Shown one piece after another: positions 46,740 through 58,924 of a stretch of 64,000 nt of DNA. A program made the position numbers and the translations under genes. This DNA is from Brienomyrus brachyistius. Taxonomy: Eukaryota > Chordata > Actinopteri > Osteoglossiformes > Mormyridae. The stretch is taken from assembly GCF_023856365.1 (NCBI RefSeq), contig NC_064554.1, forward strand, positions 8,113,001 through 8,177,000, read 5' to 3'. The stretch's first letter is position 1; each line of letters starts with the position of its first letter. Below the pieces are notes generated by a model. The model was given only the letters and a program-made list of their open reading frames with translations, was not told the DNA's origin and ran no database searches.

Positions 46740-47994
46740 TATTAATTTTGTGTGGACTTTTTCTGGGACACACCTTACCTTGAGCCTCTGGAAGGGTACA
46801 GAGCTGCTTGGATGCTAACACATTAGTTTCAGTTTAGTACAGCAGGCTACCTGACACTCAGCCCTGAGCAGATCCACATGTCAGCTACATGGAACCTGTA
46901 CTCAACTCTCTGCAATTGCCACACAGAAAATGGGCATCCCTGGATTCTTGTAGACACACAAATTATCTGGATTTGCAAAAACCTCATGATTAGCCATAGT
47001 TTTGGGTCCAGGTCCAGATTCCTTCCCCTACTACTGCTTCTCTGCATTTATCAGTGACTGAAAATGTCATACATTTGTTGAAATGTAATTTATGTATTTA
47101 AAAATGCATAATCAAATCTTCACATAGTGTATCAGCACGATAATAAAACACAATTACTACGCGTGTAACATGAAGGTGACCTAATTAAGCTTTAGTGGCT
47201 TGTTTCTCCTACACAAAACAAGTCACCTATCGTGTAATATTATGTAAACAATAGAAAATCTGTGAGACTACAGAGGATCCTGAATGTTTCAGCCGTGGTG
47301 CTAACGGGGACGTGAAGGACACTCATGCTGACTGTAATGTTGGGTGATGCAGAGAATTAGCAAAGCGTCTCCTCAACGCTTAAAAGGTTAACAATAGTCT
47401 ATCGATTGTGGCATTTTGTAAATACTCATTGAAATCCCAGCTGCTGCCCTATAATGGTACAGGCCTGTCTGTCTGCAGTGTTTGTTCTTTTAATCTAGTT
47501 AAAGTGAGGACTTGGAGCTGACTACCCACTCTCTGCCTTTAAAAATCCGTGCCCAGCGGTGCATATCTCTATTAGCATTTCCTTCCATAGCTAATTGTTT
47601 TTTATGTCACTGACAGGTTATTTATTGAGGCCCCAATCGGCGGCTACACAAACCCCTGGGGGTAGCTGGGGAAGGGGCGTAAATCATTCTGGCTCCCAGT
47701 TGGCGAGTAGGGAGGTTCCAGTGGTCCCAGCACTCTGCAAACTTATCTGTGCTTCCAGGCAGACAGGCAGCCTTGTGAGAGAATGCCTTTTCTACTGGGT
47801 TGCTCTAGGTCACCTTGATAATTCCATTACCATAATACTTCAAGATTAAACCTGCACCAACAGGGGAAATCATTCTCAACATATTTTTCTTCTCCCACTC
47901 ATTTTACTAGACTCTGAAACCATCTTGTGTGTCTGACTGACAAGGCCTGTAAGACCTTTCCTGATATGCAAAATATATTAGATCAACCCATTGT
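46740..47994. other. Intergenic DNA, no repeat recognised
   Basis: About 1.25 kb of moderate composition without transposon signatures; 47160-47560 in particular looks like unique sequence and would be a sensible place to test for conservation. Confidence 0.3.
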
Positions 47995-48250
47995 GAGTTC
48001 TCTCTGTCCTGCACGTTTCTTCCTGTGTTCATTAGTATCTTCCTGTGTTTAACAACTCCTCTGCCCATTTTTACTGGTTTTTGGATTACGATTCGGTTTT
48101 GGTTAGTACTTGGCTCCGGCATTTTGACTCATGTCTGTCTTATGGTTTTGGATTGTATTTCAGCTTTGTTAATAAAGATCATAATGGATCCTGCACATGG
48201 ACCCTGGCCCTGTTCCTCACAGAACACCCCTCCCTCAGAGGTGGATCTAG
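47995..48250 (+). mobile_element. Possible AATAAA-bearing short repeat
   Basis: CT/TG-rich text with TTTGTTAATAAAGATC and CTGGCCCTGTTCCTCACAGA downstream, in the style of the plus-oriented short repeats at 39417 and 58240. Ends undefined. Confidence 0.35.
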
Positions 48251-49110
48251 CAGGGATCCACATAATCTTGTCACGTCAAGAGGAGAATTTGAGTGTGTAA
48301 CGTCGAATCAGTCTCTTATCTCCATGTTTTTTTTCACTGTTTATTTCTGGTTGCTAGTGGTTAAATTTGAATGTGTTAAAATGAGTAGAATGCGGTGCAT
48401 GTGTGTGTTTTTGGGAGGGAGGTGTCAATTAATTAGGGAATTCACATGACAGAAAGATAAATCAGCACCTATGTGGTTGAGCTTTTTGATCATTTGCACA
48501 CAGTCTCTGCAAAGCCTTTGTCTGTTGCCTCCAGTCTGTGGAGTAGCTTATTTTCATGCAAATCTTGCTGTGCAAAGAGCAAATTGTTAGAGGGCTTGCA
48601 TTTCCCTTTTATAACCAGACAGGGTAGCACTGAGTCTGTTGAATTGATTCCTCACATCAGTGGCCACAGCAATTGGATCCCTCTCCACTTTTGGCCCAGG
48701 TGAGGAACTACTGTACTGGTAAGGAACTACTGGTGAGGAACTCATGGTGAATGAGTCTCCGGTCAGTCCCTTCATGGTGCTGGTCTTGATACCATGTGGT
48801 ATTGTCTTAGTGGCAGAAGATCCTACCCATATTGCCTTGAACAGTTTGAAATATAGGAGAACTACTCTCCCATGTTCATGTCTCCTCTCCGAGTCAACTA
48901 CTTGTTTATATTACATTCATACGGCCTTAAGTTTTATCAAAATTATTGCTTTTAAAACATTGTCTGTCCTGTGTGGGTAGTTCTTCCTCAAAGATTGTGT
49001 CTCTTCAGGTGACTAGAAACTACTCCTTGTGGCACTGTAAAATTTTGCTGTATTTGGAGTGGTATGACTCCTGGTATTTTTTTGCTACTTTGCTTGACCA
49101 ATACTTGTAC
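48251..49110. other. Intergenic DNA
   Basis: No gene recognised. GGTGAGGAACTAC and similar words recur near 48.70-48.75 kb as a small imperfect duplication. Confidence 0.3.
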
Positions 49111-49287
49111 GTTGTGATAAAAATGGCACTGCATGAATCATTTGCTGTACTTTTAGACCCCATTAGGTGGTGCTCTTTGTTTGTGTTGTGGCATGCTTTG
49201 TGCGCTTTTTTGAACAGAGAGCACCATCTAGTGTGGGTCAAAGATTACAGCAAATGGTTCATGAAATGTAATTTTGTCCATCACTAC
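49111..49287. repeat. Long imperfect inverted repeat (foldback)
   Basis: The left arm 49111-49180 contains CATGAATCATTTGCTGTAC and AGGTGGTGCTCTTTGT; the right arm 49214-49287 read in reverse complement contains CATGAACCATTTGCTGTAA and AGATGGTGCTCTCTGT in the same order, with GACCC between. The 33-base loop is 49181-49213. Arms of about 70 bases are 75-80 per cent complementary by eye. Confidence 0.75.
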
Positions 49288-50575
49288 TTGTACTTTATTT
49301 TTGACAGTTTCACCTCGCTGTCAGTCAACACAAGACAGTCAGTTTCGCTGCTTCTTATCGCCATTGCCGTCATGTGTGTGAATACAAGTTGCAAATGAAA
49401 GATGCCAGCATACTTCCAGCTCTTATTTATTCTTGATAACCTACCTACAGTATCTTCATTCTGACCCCTTGTGGTTCATTTGATTCACATCATTTAGTCA
49501 TTAAGTTTGGCTTATAATAAAGGTTGCTACAGGGTGGGTTGCCCTTGATCATGCCCCCTCCTGACATGTCCATTGAGGTGGGGGCTGTAAAAGTCTTTAA
49601 GGTGGCGTTCTTGTGACAGGATTTATCTGTCTTATGCAGCGCTTGGCTCTGCCGCACCTCTCCTGCCTGCTGTTCACTCTGACTCGGCATGACGCTTTTT
49701 CCAGATAGATAGTTCTGTCTAAACGCAGATGACAAACAAACCAAAACCACAGAAAGCAAACTGCTGTCAGGGCAACACAGTACAATTCCTCCCCACCCCA
49801 CTGTCATTTTTGGGGGTTAATATCATTGCAGTGTTAGGTGCCCAAGCAGCTAATGACAGAGCAGCGAAACCCACAGTGGGCTGAAGGAGAACGAGAAAAA
49901 TAAAATACGAGTAAACTTAAAAATCAGCAGTCAGTTGCTAAATTGGTTAGCGTGAGTGAGGAAAGTGTGGGAGACCACCGAGGAAGCAGATGGGTTTGTT
50001 TCACATGCTGACAGCAAACACCTCCAGCTAAGGACATAACTGTACACATGTGAAATACATCCAATTACTCAGCATGCTATACAATTTACCATACAACTTG
50101 TGTGACAATTATCCATTTTCCAGAACTTAGGCTCTGTGTGAGTGGTGTCCGACGTGTTCTTGTGGGATGAATTCCACCTACAGGCCAAAATCACAGACAA
50201 TTTATGTTTTGCTGGATTATGGCAGAAGACAGGGCGTGAACATCAGCGTTGATTTACGGTGAGAAAACACAAGTGCTTTCAGGGTAAGGAAGAAGTTTGT
50301 GGACTTCTTGTGGACCTGATGTTCACATCAGGTGAAAGAACAAGGTTCACCTAATTCTGCACCTTTCGGACATCATCCATGCCTGAGTACTCAGTCCATG
50401 ATAAGATGTAATTAACTGATGGTTGCATCATCACTCTGCCTTCACAGAGAAAATAAAAATATCGTTACTCCAATTCTATATCCACCTGAAATTGTAGGAA
50501 GGCAGACCCTGACTAAAATTAGAGTGAGGATGAATGTGTTACCACATGGCTAAGCCAGAGAAAACAGCAAAGTAC
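49288..50575. other. Intergenic DNA
   Basis: No exon or named repeat recognised. Confidence 0.3.
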
Positions 50576-50577
50576 AG

Positions 50578-50920
50578 TATACCATACTTCTTCTAGCCCT
50601 AACCCTAGCCTCAGTTTGCTAAACCTAATTTGGGGCCTTAGGGTGAATCACCAGGCTGTTGGAAAGTAGGAAATATGCTATTAAACCGTGCTAAACTGTG
50701 GTTTACTAACCTACAGAGCAGCAGAACGGTAATAAAAATACATGTTGATATCTGGAAATACAATACTTTTTCTAACCCTAACCCAAGCCTCAGTTTGCTA
50801 ACCCTAACCCTAATTTGGGGCCTTAGGGTGAATCACCAGGCTGTTGGAAAGTAGGAAATATGCTATTAAGCCATGCTAAACTGTCCTATCCTACAGGGCA
50901 GCAGAACTGTCATAAAAACA
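50578..50920. repeat. 185-bp tandem duplication with telomere-like words
   Basis: TTTGGGGCCTTAGGGTGAAT is at about 50629 and again at about 50814 (period 185), followed in both by CACCAGGCTGTTGGAAAGTA and GGAAATATGCTATTAA. Each copy is preceded by CCCTAACCCTA-type hexamers; the second has an extra CCCTAAC before TAATTTGGGG. The copies differ by a few substitutions and by an indel near the right end. Confidence 0.85.
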
Positions 50921-50924
50921 AACC

Positions 50925-51018
50925 TCTGCTACTCTTCATATCTCAGGGAGTGGCTTATCCTGCTTTCACAATTATATGTCTCTTTTGATAAAAGTTTCTG
51001 CAAAATAAATAAATGTAA
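50925..51018 (+). mobile_element. Decayed SINE tail
   Basis: TTTTGATAAAAGTTTCTGCA followed by AAATAAATAAATGTAATA resembles the common fish SINE end GGATAAAAGCGTCTGC-AAATGAATAAATGTAA. No head preserved. Confidence 0.45.
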
Positions 51019-51429
51019 TAATTGGAATAACTAACAATAGAAATAGCATCCCCCTCCAAAATATATAAATAGTACTACAATAATTGTCACCTAATTATAT
51101 TATTTTGCAACTGCAACTAGGTGAATGAAGCAATATTGGGAAGTTACTGGGAATCTTTGATGGCCTGAGACGGCTCGACAGCACAGCATGCATGGCAGTA
51201 ATAAACATTCACCGTCAATGGACACATTCACAGACAGCTTATAATAACAGTCAATAATGCAGAGACTTTCCAGTATCTTTCCAGACCAATTGAAGAGAAC
51301 AAAAAGAATCCTAAATTCCTACTTGAATCTGTGTCTAGGTTAATATGAAATTCTTCAACGTTAAACTTCAAAGTCTCATAAGCTCTGTGATGACTTTATT
51401 ATTTTTTTTTAATGTAAAATAATTAAGAT

Positions 51430-52480
51430 TAGACAGACCATCCAGTGCATGTTAATGGTAACATACAGTTGCCAGCCTCCTGCCAGTACTATGCGTACTA
51501 GGCGTGACCATCCAATCTTTCCATCCAATAAAACAATCAGAACTTTTGAGCTTAGTTTCCTCCTGCAATCCTCTACTAGCCTTGCCGACCAAATTCCTAC
51601 AAAATTCCTCAAGGGGATTGCACCACTGATTAGCACCACCCTGTTAAATGTGTTAAACTCGTCTCTTAGGCTTATATTTGTTCCGAAACATTTAAAATAG
51701 CTGTTATTAGACCTGTTCTAAAGAAACTAAATCTGGAACCTAGTGATTTCGGAAATTATAGACTTATCTCAAATCTTCCGTTCATTTCAAATATCCTGGA
51801 AAGACCTGTTTTTAGTCAGCTGTCTTTCCTACAGAAATCTAATGCTAATGAATTATATGTCTGGCTTTATACCAAACCATAGCAGAGAAACAGCTTTAGT
51901 CATAGTTTGCTTATGGCTTCTGACCGTGGCTGTATATCTGTGTTGGTATTACTAGGCTTAAGTGTAGCGTTCGATACTGTGGACCATACTATCCTCTTGG
52001 ACCACCTAGAACCTGTATTTGGCATTAAGGAGACAGCCCCCTCTTGGTTTCACTCCAGTTTAACTGATCGTTATCAGTTTCCCCACGTGAACAATGAATC
52101 TTCCAAGATCACCAAAGTCAAACTACTGTTCACTTCATATGCTACCTCTTGATAACAGTATCAGAACTCATTGGGTTGGGTATCATTGTTACGCTGACGA
52201 TACACAGTTATATATGTATATATCTCTTAAGCCAGATGATGCATCACAGCTTTCTCAGTTATAAAACAGTCGACTAGATATCCGGTGTTGGATGACAAAT
52301 AATTCCCTTATGTTAAACACAGAAAAAACAGAAACTCTAGGGAGTTTTTCTTTGCCACTCTTGCCTCTGGCTTGCTTACTTTGGGCTTTGAGCGGGGATG
52401 CTGTGAAGCACTTTGCGACAGTGTAATGTTGTCAAAATGAGCTATACAAATAAAATTGAATGGAACTGAACTGAAATGAG
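51430..52480 (+). mobile_element. L2 LINE, 5'-truncated and internally deleted
   Basis: Reverse transcriptase fragments in order: DQIPTKFLKGIAPLIS, FGNYRLISNLPFISNILE, a degraded SGFRPNHS-TETAL equivalent, LGLSVAFDTVDHTILLDHLE (motif A), then after a deletion CYADDTQLYMYISLK (motif C) and MTNNSLMLNTEKTET, which joins directly to the L2 3' UTR (GGGAGTTTTTCTTTGCCACT, GAGCTATACAAATAAAATTG). The catalytic aspartate of motif A is glycine, several stops occur, and the C-terminal part of the protein is missing. Inactive. Confidence 0.85.
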
Positions 52481-53106
52481 ACTGCAGGTTAAGGCAGGTC
52501 AAGGTGCTACATGTATGTGTATTTGTGTCTCATAAAATAGTGACCATCGGTGACGCACCATTAAATTAAAAAATGATCTGTTAACGATATCGGTTAACTA
52601 GACTTGCAGTTATAAAACATGAATTGTTATGTAATGTGTCACCTGCTATTGTCCTCCAAGGGAGAGTCATTGTCCATTCAAGGAAGACAATGAGAAAACA
52701 CAGCACAAATGCGTGGGCCCGTGTATTGGATTACCAGCTATCTTGGGTTTGCTGGATTCCTACTCACTGTTTCTTTATGCTGGTAATTTGCTTCTAACTA
52801 AACCAGGACAGGATCATATAATTACATCATCCACTTAACAGCTGCGTGGATATATCGCGGTTTATGATTAAACATAATGGTGTGATATGGGTCTGGCTCC
52901 TGTCATCAGCCTCAAAATAGATGAACATGTCAGACCTCTAGAGATGTGTCAGGTTAACCTGATAGCTTCTGATCCCCTGCTCCTTCTCTCAGCCGCTGTA
53001 TGAAAACACAAAACGCCACAGCATGGGAGTCCAGGTTTTACCCGTTAATTTATGTCACTCACCCAGCGCGTGGACCATAATGACGCAGGAAAAGTGAAGC
53101 ATGAAT
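52481..53106. other. Intergenic DNA
   Basis: No gene or repeat recognised between the L2 and the L1 insertion. Confidence 0.3.
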
Positions 53107-53121
53107 TGGCCTTAAGACTTT
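53107..53121. repeat. Target-site duplication, left copy, of the L1 insertion
   Basis: TGGCCTTAAGACTTT, identical to 57442-57456. In element sense it begins AAAGTC directly after the element's A-rich 3' end, as expected for L1 target-primed insertion. Confidence 0.85.
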
Positions 53122-56100
53122 TTCTTCAATATTTTATTGATTTTTATTAATTGAACACACAATAAAATGACAGAACAAAACAAGCCAACACCAAGATAAC
53201 ACAGGACAGTGTTACAAATTACGGAACGAGCAGTTTAAAAACCAATCAGTAAAATAATGATTACAATGCTACACAAAAGCAATACAGTTGCATCAATCAA
53301 TCAGAAAAAATTAAATCATGGCCCATGCTGCCCTATAAATATTCACACCCATCACAGTATAATTATGGTGAATAATGTCACATACGGTTCCGTAAGGCAG
53401 GGTTCCACTGAAAAGTTGACCTCTCCCTAAGTATTAGATCCTTAATTTCATTGGGCAGCTGCCAAATTTTACAAAAAAAGTTTATCATTCCCTCTAATAA
53501 TAGCAGAAAGGTTCTCCATCGAAATCACCTTACAGTATAAATTTTTCTGTTCCACTGTGACACTGTTGGGAGTTTGTCTTCGATCCACTGGAACAGAATG
53601 CATCACTTGGCCAATAGAAAAAAGTTTTCTATAAGATTTTGTTGTCCAGAGGCAAAGCCAGATCCCTCCATAGATGACCTAGTACAAACAATCCAGGGAT
53701 CATATCAACTTCCATCTTAAATATTGCAATTCCTACTTTGCAAGTTCCTTTGTCACACTTGTCTAAAACCTTTTTTAGAGATGACATGACCACTTGTAAT
53801 GGAAGAAAATTCCTACATCTTTTCCACACTTTGTGCAAATGGAAGATTTATTGATTTTGTTAAGAAACCGGGGCATACGTCGCAATCAGTGTAATATTCT
53901 ATACTGACTTTCATACAACCTGATACAATGGAAAGTTTTTTTTACAAGCATAATGCATCTGCCCATACCTTGTGGCCTGGTTCAATTCCAATGTCCGAAT
54001 CCCAGACATTAATAATTTTGTCAATACTATGGTGATCAAGATTCTGTAATTGTTTGTAGAATAGCAAAATTGACTTTTTCGTGATACCAGGGAAAGCGGA
54101 AAGCATCAATGGCACTGCATACAGGTCCATCAGATGGGAGCATGCAAGTACAGAGAATATAGTGTCTAATCTGTAAAAAAGCAAAAGAATGATCTGAGGA
54201 AAGATGGTTTTTGGCCTGAAGCTGCTGGAACGAAAGTAGCGTGCCATCTTCAAATAAGTATCCAATAATTTTAATCCCCTTTGAGTGCCAGGCAATGGAG
54301 ACACTCCTCCTACTCCAACTGTTCCTCTAGGAACTGTATAAATGAAGAATCACTCCTCCATTACTGATCAAAGGAAGGATGGCTGATGAGAATGCCTCGT
54401 GATCGGCATGCTTAGTGACGTCAAAGCAGGTTTGCGATGTATTGAATATGATCGTGTTCTTCTTGATCTTGGTGGGGAGATGTTGTTTGTTACGTGACAT
54501 GAAACCCAGTACAGAGTATAGATAAACACACCATATATCCACCTGCTGCTCTGGCCTTCGTCCCATGCCATATAAATCGTGACAGGGCCCTGTCTAGTAT
54601 CTGTATGGGGTAAAGGAGCCTAGGAAGTACATTCATTTTAATAAGGTTCATTCCACCTAACCACAACAAGGGTAAATCAAACCAGCGAATTAGAGCATTC
54701 TTAATCAACATCACTGCAGTTATGAAATTTTGTTTATACTGTATAAATCCTTTAGACTTTTTTTTTTTTTTGATGCAAAGGTAAGTAAATCCTCATGGTG
54801 ACCACTTGAAGGGGAAATTTTGAGGTGAATCGATATTCCTAAGATCACCTCAAGGGAGAGCTTCAGGCTTCTCAGAATTAATCTAATATCCCGATATAAA
54901 AGCAAATTCTTTAATAGTGCAAAGGACTGCTGGAATGGAGAGTTCAGTAAGTGTCACAAATAGCAACATGTCATGAGCATATAATGCAATTCTGTGATTG
55001 ACCTCCCCTAACCTGACCCCAGTAATGCAACTGTGCTGCCTAATTGTCTCTGCCAGAGGCTCAATTGCCAGTGCAAAAAAATGGGGACCGGGGGCAGTCC
55101 TGTTGTGTCCCTCTATGAAAAGGAAATGGATCAGAGGCACAGCCGTTCGCGAGAACCCTGACTATGGCAGACCTGTGTAATACCTTTATCCAGTGAATAA
55201 AGTCAACACCCAGTCCAAATCGAACATCAAACACGTACTCACACTCCTCCCAGTCGAATGCTTTTTTCTGCAGCCAACAATATAACGAGAGCCTTAGTTT
55301 GGGTGACCTGTGTATGCTGTACATCATTCAGCAGGTGTCGCATGTTTACAAGGGAGTGTCTATTCAGTATTAATCCTTTCTGGTCGGGGTTAATTAAACT
55401 GGAGGGAAACATCTCCATCCTAAAAGCCAGCACCATTGCTAATATCTTAAAATCTACTCCAACTCAACTGATTGGTCTACAGGAAGTATAACTCTCCAGG
55501 GGTCTATTCTTTTTAAGAATTAATGAGATACTGGCAACATTGACAGTTGGGGGAAGACATCCTTTCTGGAACGAGTATGTATGCATTTAGTCAGGGGCCC
55601 AGCAACCATATTAAACAATTGTTAATAAAATTCTGGTCCAAAACCAGGATAGCCTGACAGACCTCCTTTTCAGAAACTGGAGCAGTCAAGGTTTCCCTAC
55701 CTTCAGTGGAGGGAAAAGGTAGCTCAATTTGTTCAAAGAATTTCTTCCTCTGTATGAGTGGATCACTGCATTCAGAGGAGTACAATTTCTCATAAAACTT
55801 TTTGATACTTTGAATAATATACGTGGTTTTATAATGTTCAACACCTCTTTCGTCTAATAGTGCAGCAATTACTCCAGAGTCCCCTTTGTCGCCCCCCAGG
55901 CGAGCTAGTCGTCTGCTAGGCTTGTTGTCATGTTCAAACAGCCTGTGTTTCACATAGAGTACAAAACCTGCTGCTTTTTGTGTAAGGAGCTGGTCAAGAG
56001 AAGAACGAGCGGCTTCAAGCTTTTGTCTAGTAGACTGATGAAGACTTAAACTCAGCCTCCAACATATGAATCATCTTTTACAATTCTAGCTGTGCAGCCA

Positions 56101-57441
56101 GTGTTTAATTCCTCTTGGCCGAAACATATGAAAAAACGGAATCCCTTATTTATGCTTTCCCTCCCAAAGTGTTCATGCAGATACGTCCGGAGAGGAATTC
56201 TCAGGCATAAAAAACTTCCACTGTTCCTCTAGGAACTGTATAAATGAAGAATCAAGGAGAAAGGTGGGATTTAGACACCAGTATTGGGATAGAGGATTAC
56301 AGTATGGTGGGAGGAGCTCTAAGCTGACTGATGCGTGATCGTAGAGGACACTGGGTTTTATAGCACATGCACTGGTCCGGTCAAGGGCATATATCGACCT
56401 TATCAAGACATAATCCCTGTACAAGTAACCAGATACCAAGATGCATCTCCAAAGCCTTGTTGATTGTGAAAACCAGCTTTTTTAAGATTTAGCAAAGCTA
56501 CTTCCCTGCGTTTCGAGTAGAAGATGAGTAGAAGAACCCAGTCCCTCCTTAGTTTTATATGTTCAAGGTCTGTAAGATGCATCTCCTGAAGCATTGCAAG
56601 TTCAATATTTTCTTTCTTCAACTGTGACAGGACATTACATCTCTTCATCACGTGATTGATATCCATAATATTTAACGTAGCACTCATTCTTTGACTGCGT
56701 GCGCCATACAGCCATGCTCACCACTGTCCTGCCGGAGCATATCACATGCGGATTCCTACATTACTGCCATACAGCAGTACACAGATGAATCAGGATAGGT
56801 GCTGGCAACAACACGCCAAACGCAAGTACACAAAGTCCAGCAAGGACCCAAAGAAAGTCCCTCAAGAACAGTAGCAGAGAACCACCAGAAGGATATCAAA
56901 GAAAAAAATTCCCTTGGATTTCACAATGAGAGTGCGGGCGGCCGAATCCTGCTACTAAGCCTGCTACACCACCTATACACTTACTCATTCACAGCTTGCC
57001 CTACCGCTATACAGTAGCTTTGCCCTACAGTATATATATTTAATGAGGGGTGGCAATAATAATATTGAAGCAGAGTAATTCCAAATATCGAAAGACTATC
57101 CCATGATGCACCTTTTCAGAGCATACAATCATAGATTTCAGAAATCTGAATAGCACAATGGCATGTAGCGTGAAACATAGCATAAATGAAATGCAGCAGT
57201 TTGGCGTAAAGTTCTATGAACAGTAGTATTGTCTTCACGACAAACCAGTCATTCCAGTGAACAGAGAAATGACTGTTCTTCAGCTGCTGTTTTGGAACTT
57301 GTGCTCCACATCCTCCCCACCCGGTGTGTGTTGTCTCACGGTCAACTATATGATAAAGTCATGAGAATTAAATTCTTAATCCGTGGTGGTGGGAACGAAA
57401 CTGAATCTTGTCTATCCAGCTGCCATGACACAAGTGCCCGC
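53122..57441 (-). mobile_element. L1-clade LINE insertion, 4.3 kb, minus strand
   Basis: The element lies between perfect 15-bp duplications, so its boundaries are known: 4320 bases. Its 5' side is on the right; the segment 56690-57441 precedes the recognisable ORF2 and may include 5' UTR or ORF1 remnants, though no ORF1 domain is recognised. The 3' end near 53122-53180 is A-rich in element sense (AATAAAAATCAATAAAATAT) but lacks a long poly(A). It is the best delimited mobile element of the window. Confidence 0.88.
53640..56687 (-). pseudogene. L1 ORF2 pseudogene (endonuclease-reverse transcriptase)
   Basis: From the right: endonuclease start (NVLSQLKKENIELAMLQE, then MHLTDLEHIKLRRDWV), its last box (SVLYDHASVSLELLPP), the linker (FEHDNKPSRRLARL and IKKFYEKLYSSECSDP), the polymerase fingers (INPDQKGLILNRHSLVNMRH), motif A, motif C, and the downstream region LIRWFDLPLLWLGGMNLIKM and VLPRLLYPIQIL, ending with DLYAVPLMLSAFPGI. 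Motif A, normally L-D-A-E-K-A-F-D, reads LAAEKSIR: the catalytic aspartate is alanine and an extra A shifts the frame, with KAFDWEECEYVF continuing in the next frame. Motif C reads LYAHDML instead of Y-A-D-D. Many other frameshifts. Long inactive. Confidence 0.87.
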
Positions 57442-57456
57442 TGGCCTTAAGACTTT
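57442..57456. repeat. Target-site duplication, right copy, of the L1 insertion
   Basis: TGGCCTTAAGACTTT, identical to 53107-53121 over all 15 bases. Confidence 0.85.
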
Positions 57457-58239
57457 GAAAATTAGATTTGACTCGCTAAGACATTTGTGGGAAAAGCCGC
57501 CTCAGCAAAAAGCAGGTTGTTCTTAAGTTCCTCTGCTAATCTCTGGGTGCAGGCTATGTTATACCTCTGTGAATCTTGGCCTTTGGCTTTGGCAAGCAAA
57601 CATCCCTGCATTCAGAAGTGCTGAAATGTGCAGAAAGCTACCCCGGATCTTTCAACTCAGCAAATATGAAAACATTCTCTGGGGGGAAAAAAAAACACGT
57701 TTTTCCCTTAAATTTGACATGATTTATTTGTCGGACTAAAGTGTTTCTCTGCGATAGGATTAACCTTGAAGGTCTGACTTGTTACGCAAGTTTATGTGAT
57801 ATCATTACTGAATGTGTGTTTTTACTTAATCCCCTGTGACATATTTCTACCTAAATTGGAAAAAAAATATACCAGAGATGAACAATCACACAGGCCAGAT
57901 ACTACTGTGACATCTCATTTAACATGGACAGCCCAGTTGAGATGACCTAGATCATTCACTGGCTGGGGGAAAAGTAGCAGGAAGTGAGAAAGGTTATCAG
58001 ATCAAAGATTGTATATAAACACCTTTTCTACCCTCTCTGATCAGACTGCAGGCAAACATGGCTAGTGGATTTAAAGAAGGCTTGGCTGAGGAAGTCCAAA
58101 AATACCAGCATTTATATGATTCCGCACTATGCAATTAAAAGGACTCCCAGATTGCTTCACACTAAAATGAAATACATGTTTCTAACTGCAATGCCATATT
58201 CCTGCATATGTCCTTGTCAGGGTGAGGGCCCATGTGTCC
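57457..58239. other. Intergenic DNA
   Basis: No gene or repeat recognised. Confidence 0.3.
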
Positions 58240-58695
58240 TATGTGTTATGTCCCTGTCTGGCCAATCGATGTTGCTGGCCATCCTGTTCCCTCCTCTGTC
58301 TTGTAGCCCTAATGCCTCCCTATTTCCCGGGCCGGTATGTAACTTTACGGGCTGAGTGTGTGGCTTGGAGGCCACACCATCTGTTCATGGGTTTGAAGCC
58401 CTGATGTTTCATGTGTATTGAAGTAGCTACCCTCACCCCCTTTGTTAGTCAGTCATTGTGTATACAGTATTTTACTGTGTGTGGATACCTGGTTTTCCTA
58501 GTTCTGTTCCCTGTGTTGCCCAGTTTCCCTTAGAGTATTTACTTTGTAGCTTCTTTTAATTAATTCTTTGTTTTCCCATTTTGTTCTGACCCCCTGTGGT
58601 CCTTTTGTTCTCCCCATTGTGTTTTAGTTGTATTTAATAAACCCCCGTTGTCTCGGAACCGCTCTCTGGATAGTCGCCTTTTTTCCCGCCTGCCC
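58240..58695 (+). mobile_element. Possible LTR-like short repeat with AATAAACCCC
   Basis: T/C-rich text in the style of fish solo LTRs; TTTAATAAACCCCCGTTG near 58632 is followed by CTCGGAACCGCTCTCTGG, comparable to AATAAACCCC in the copy at 39417. Start and end are not defined. Confidence 0.45.
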
Positions 58696-58924
58696 ATACT
58701 GTGAATCTCTTGTGTGCTATAAATATATAATGCACTCTTAGTTTTAGTAAAACATAATTTTTTTTGTCTCAGAAATGCCTCCTTATCTGTCCTCAGAGCC
58801 CTCGCAGCCATCCTCCTCAGTTCTCAGTGCAGGCTGGAGTTGCCACAAATTGTGTGCTGCAAGTCGTGTGCTTTTTAATACAACATGCATGTGGGTAGGA
58901 TGTTAAATTAAACTGGCGCTGAAT

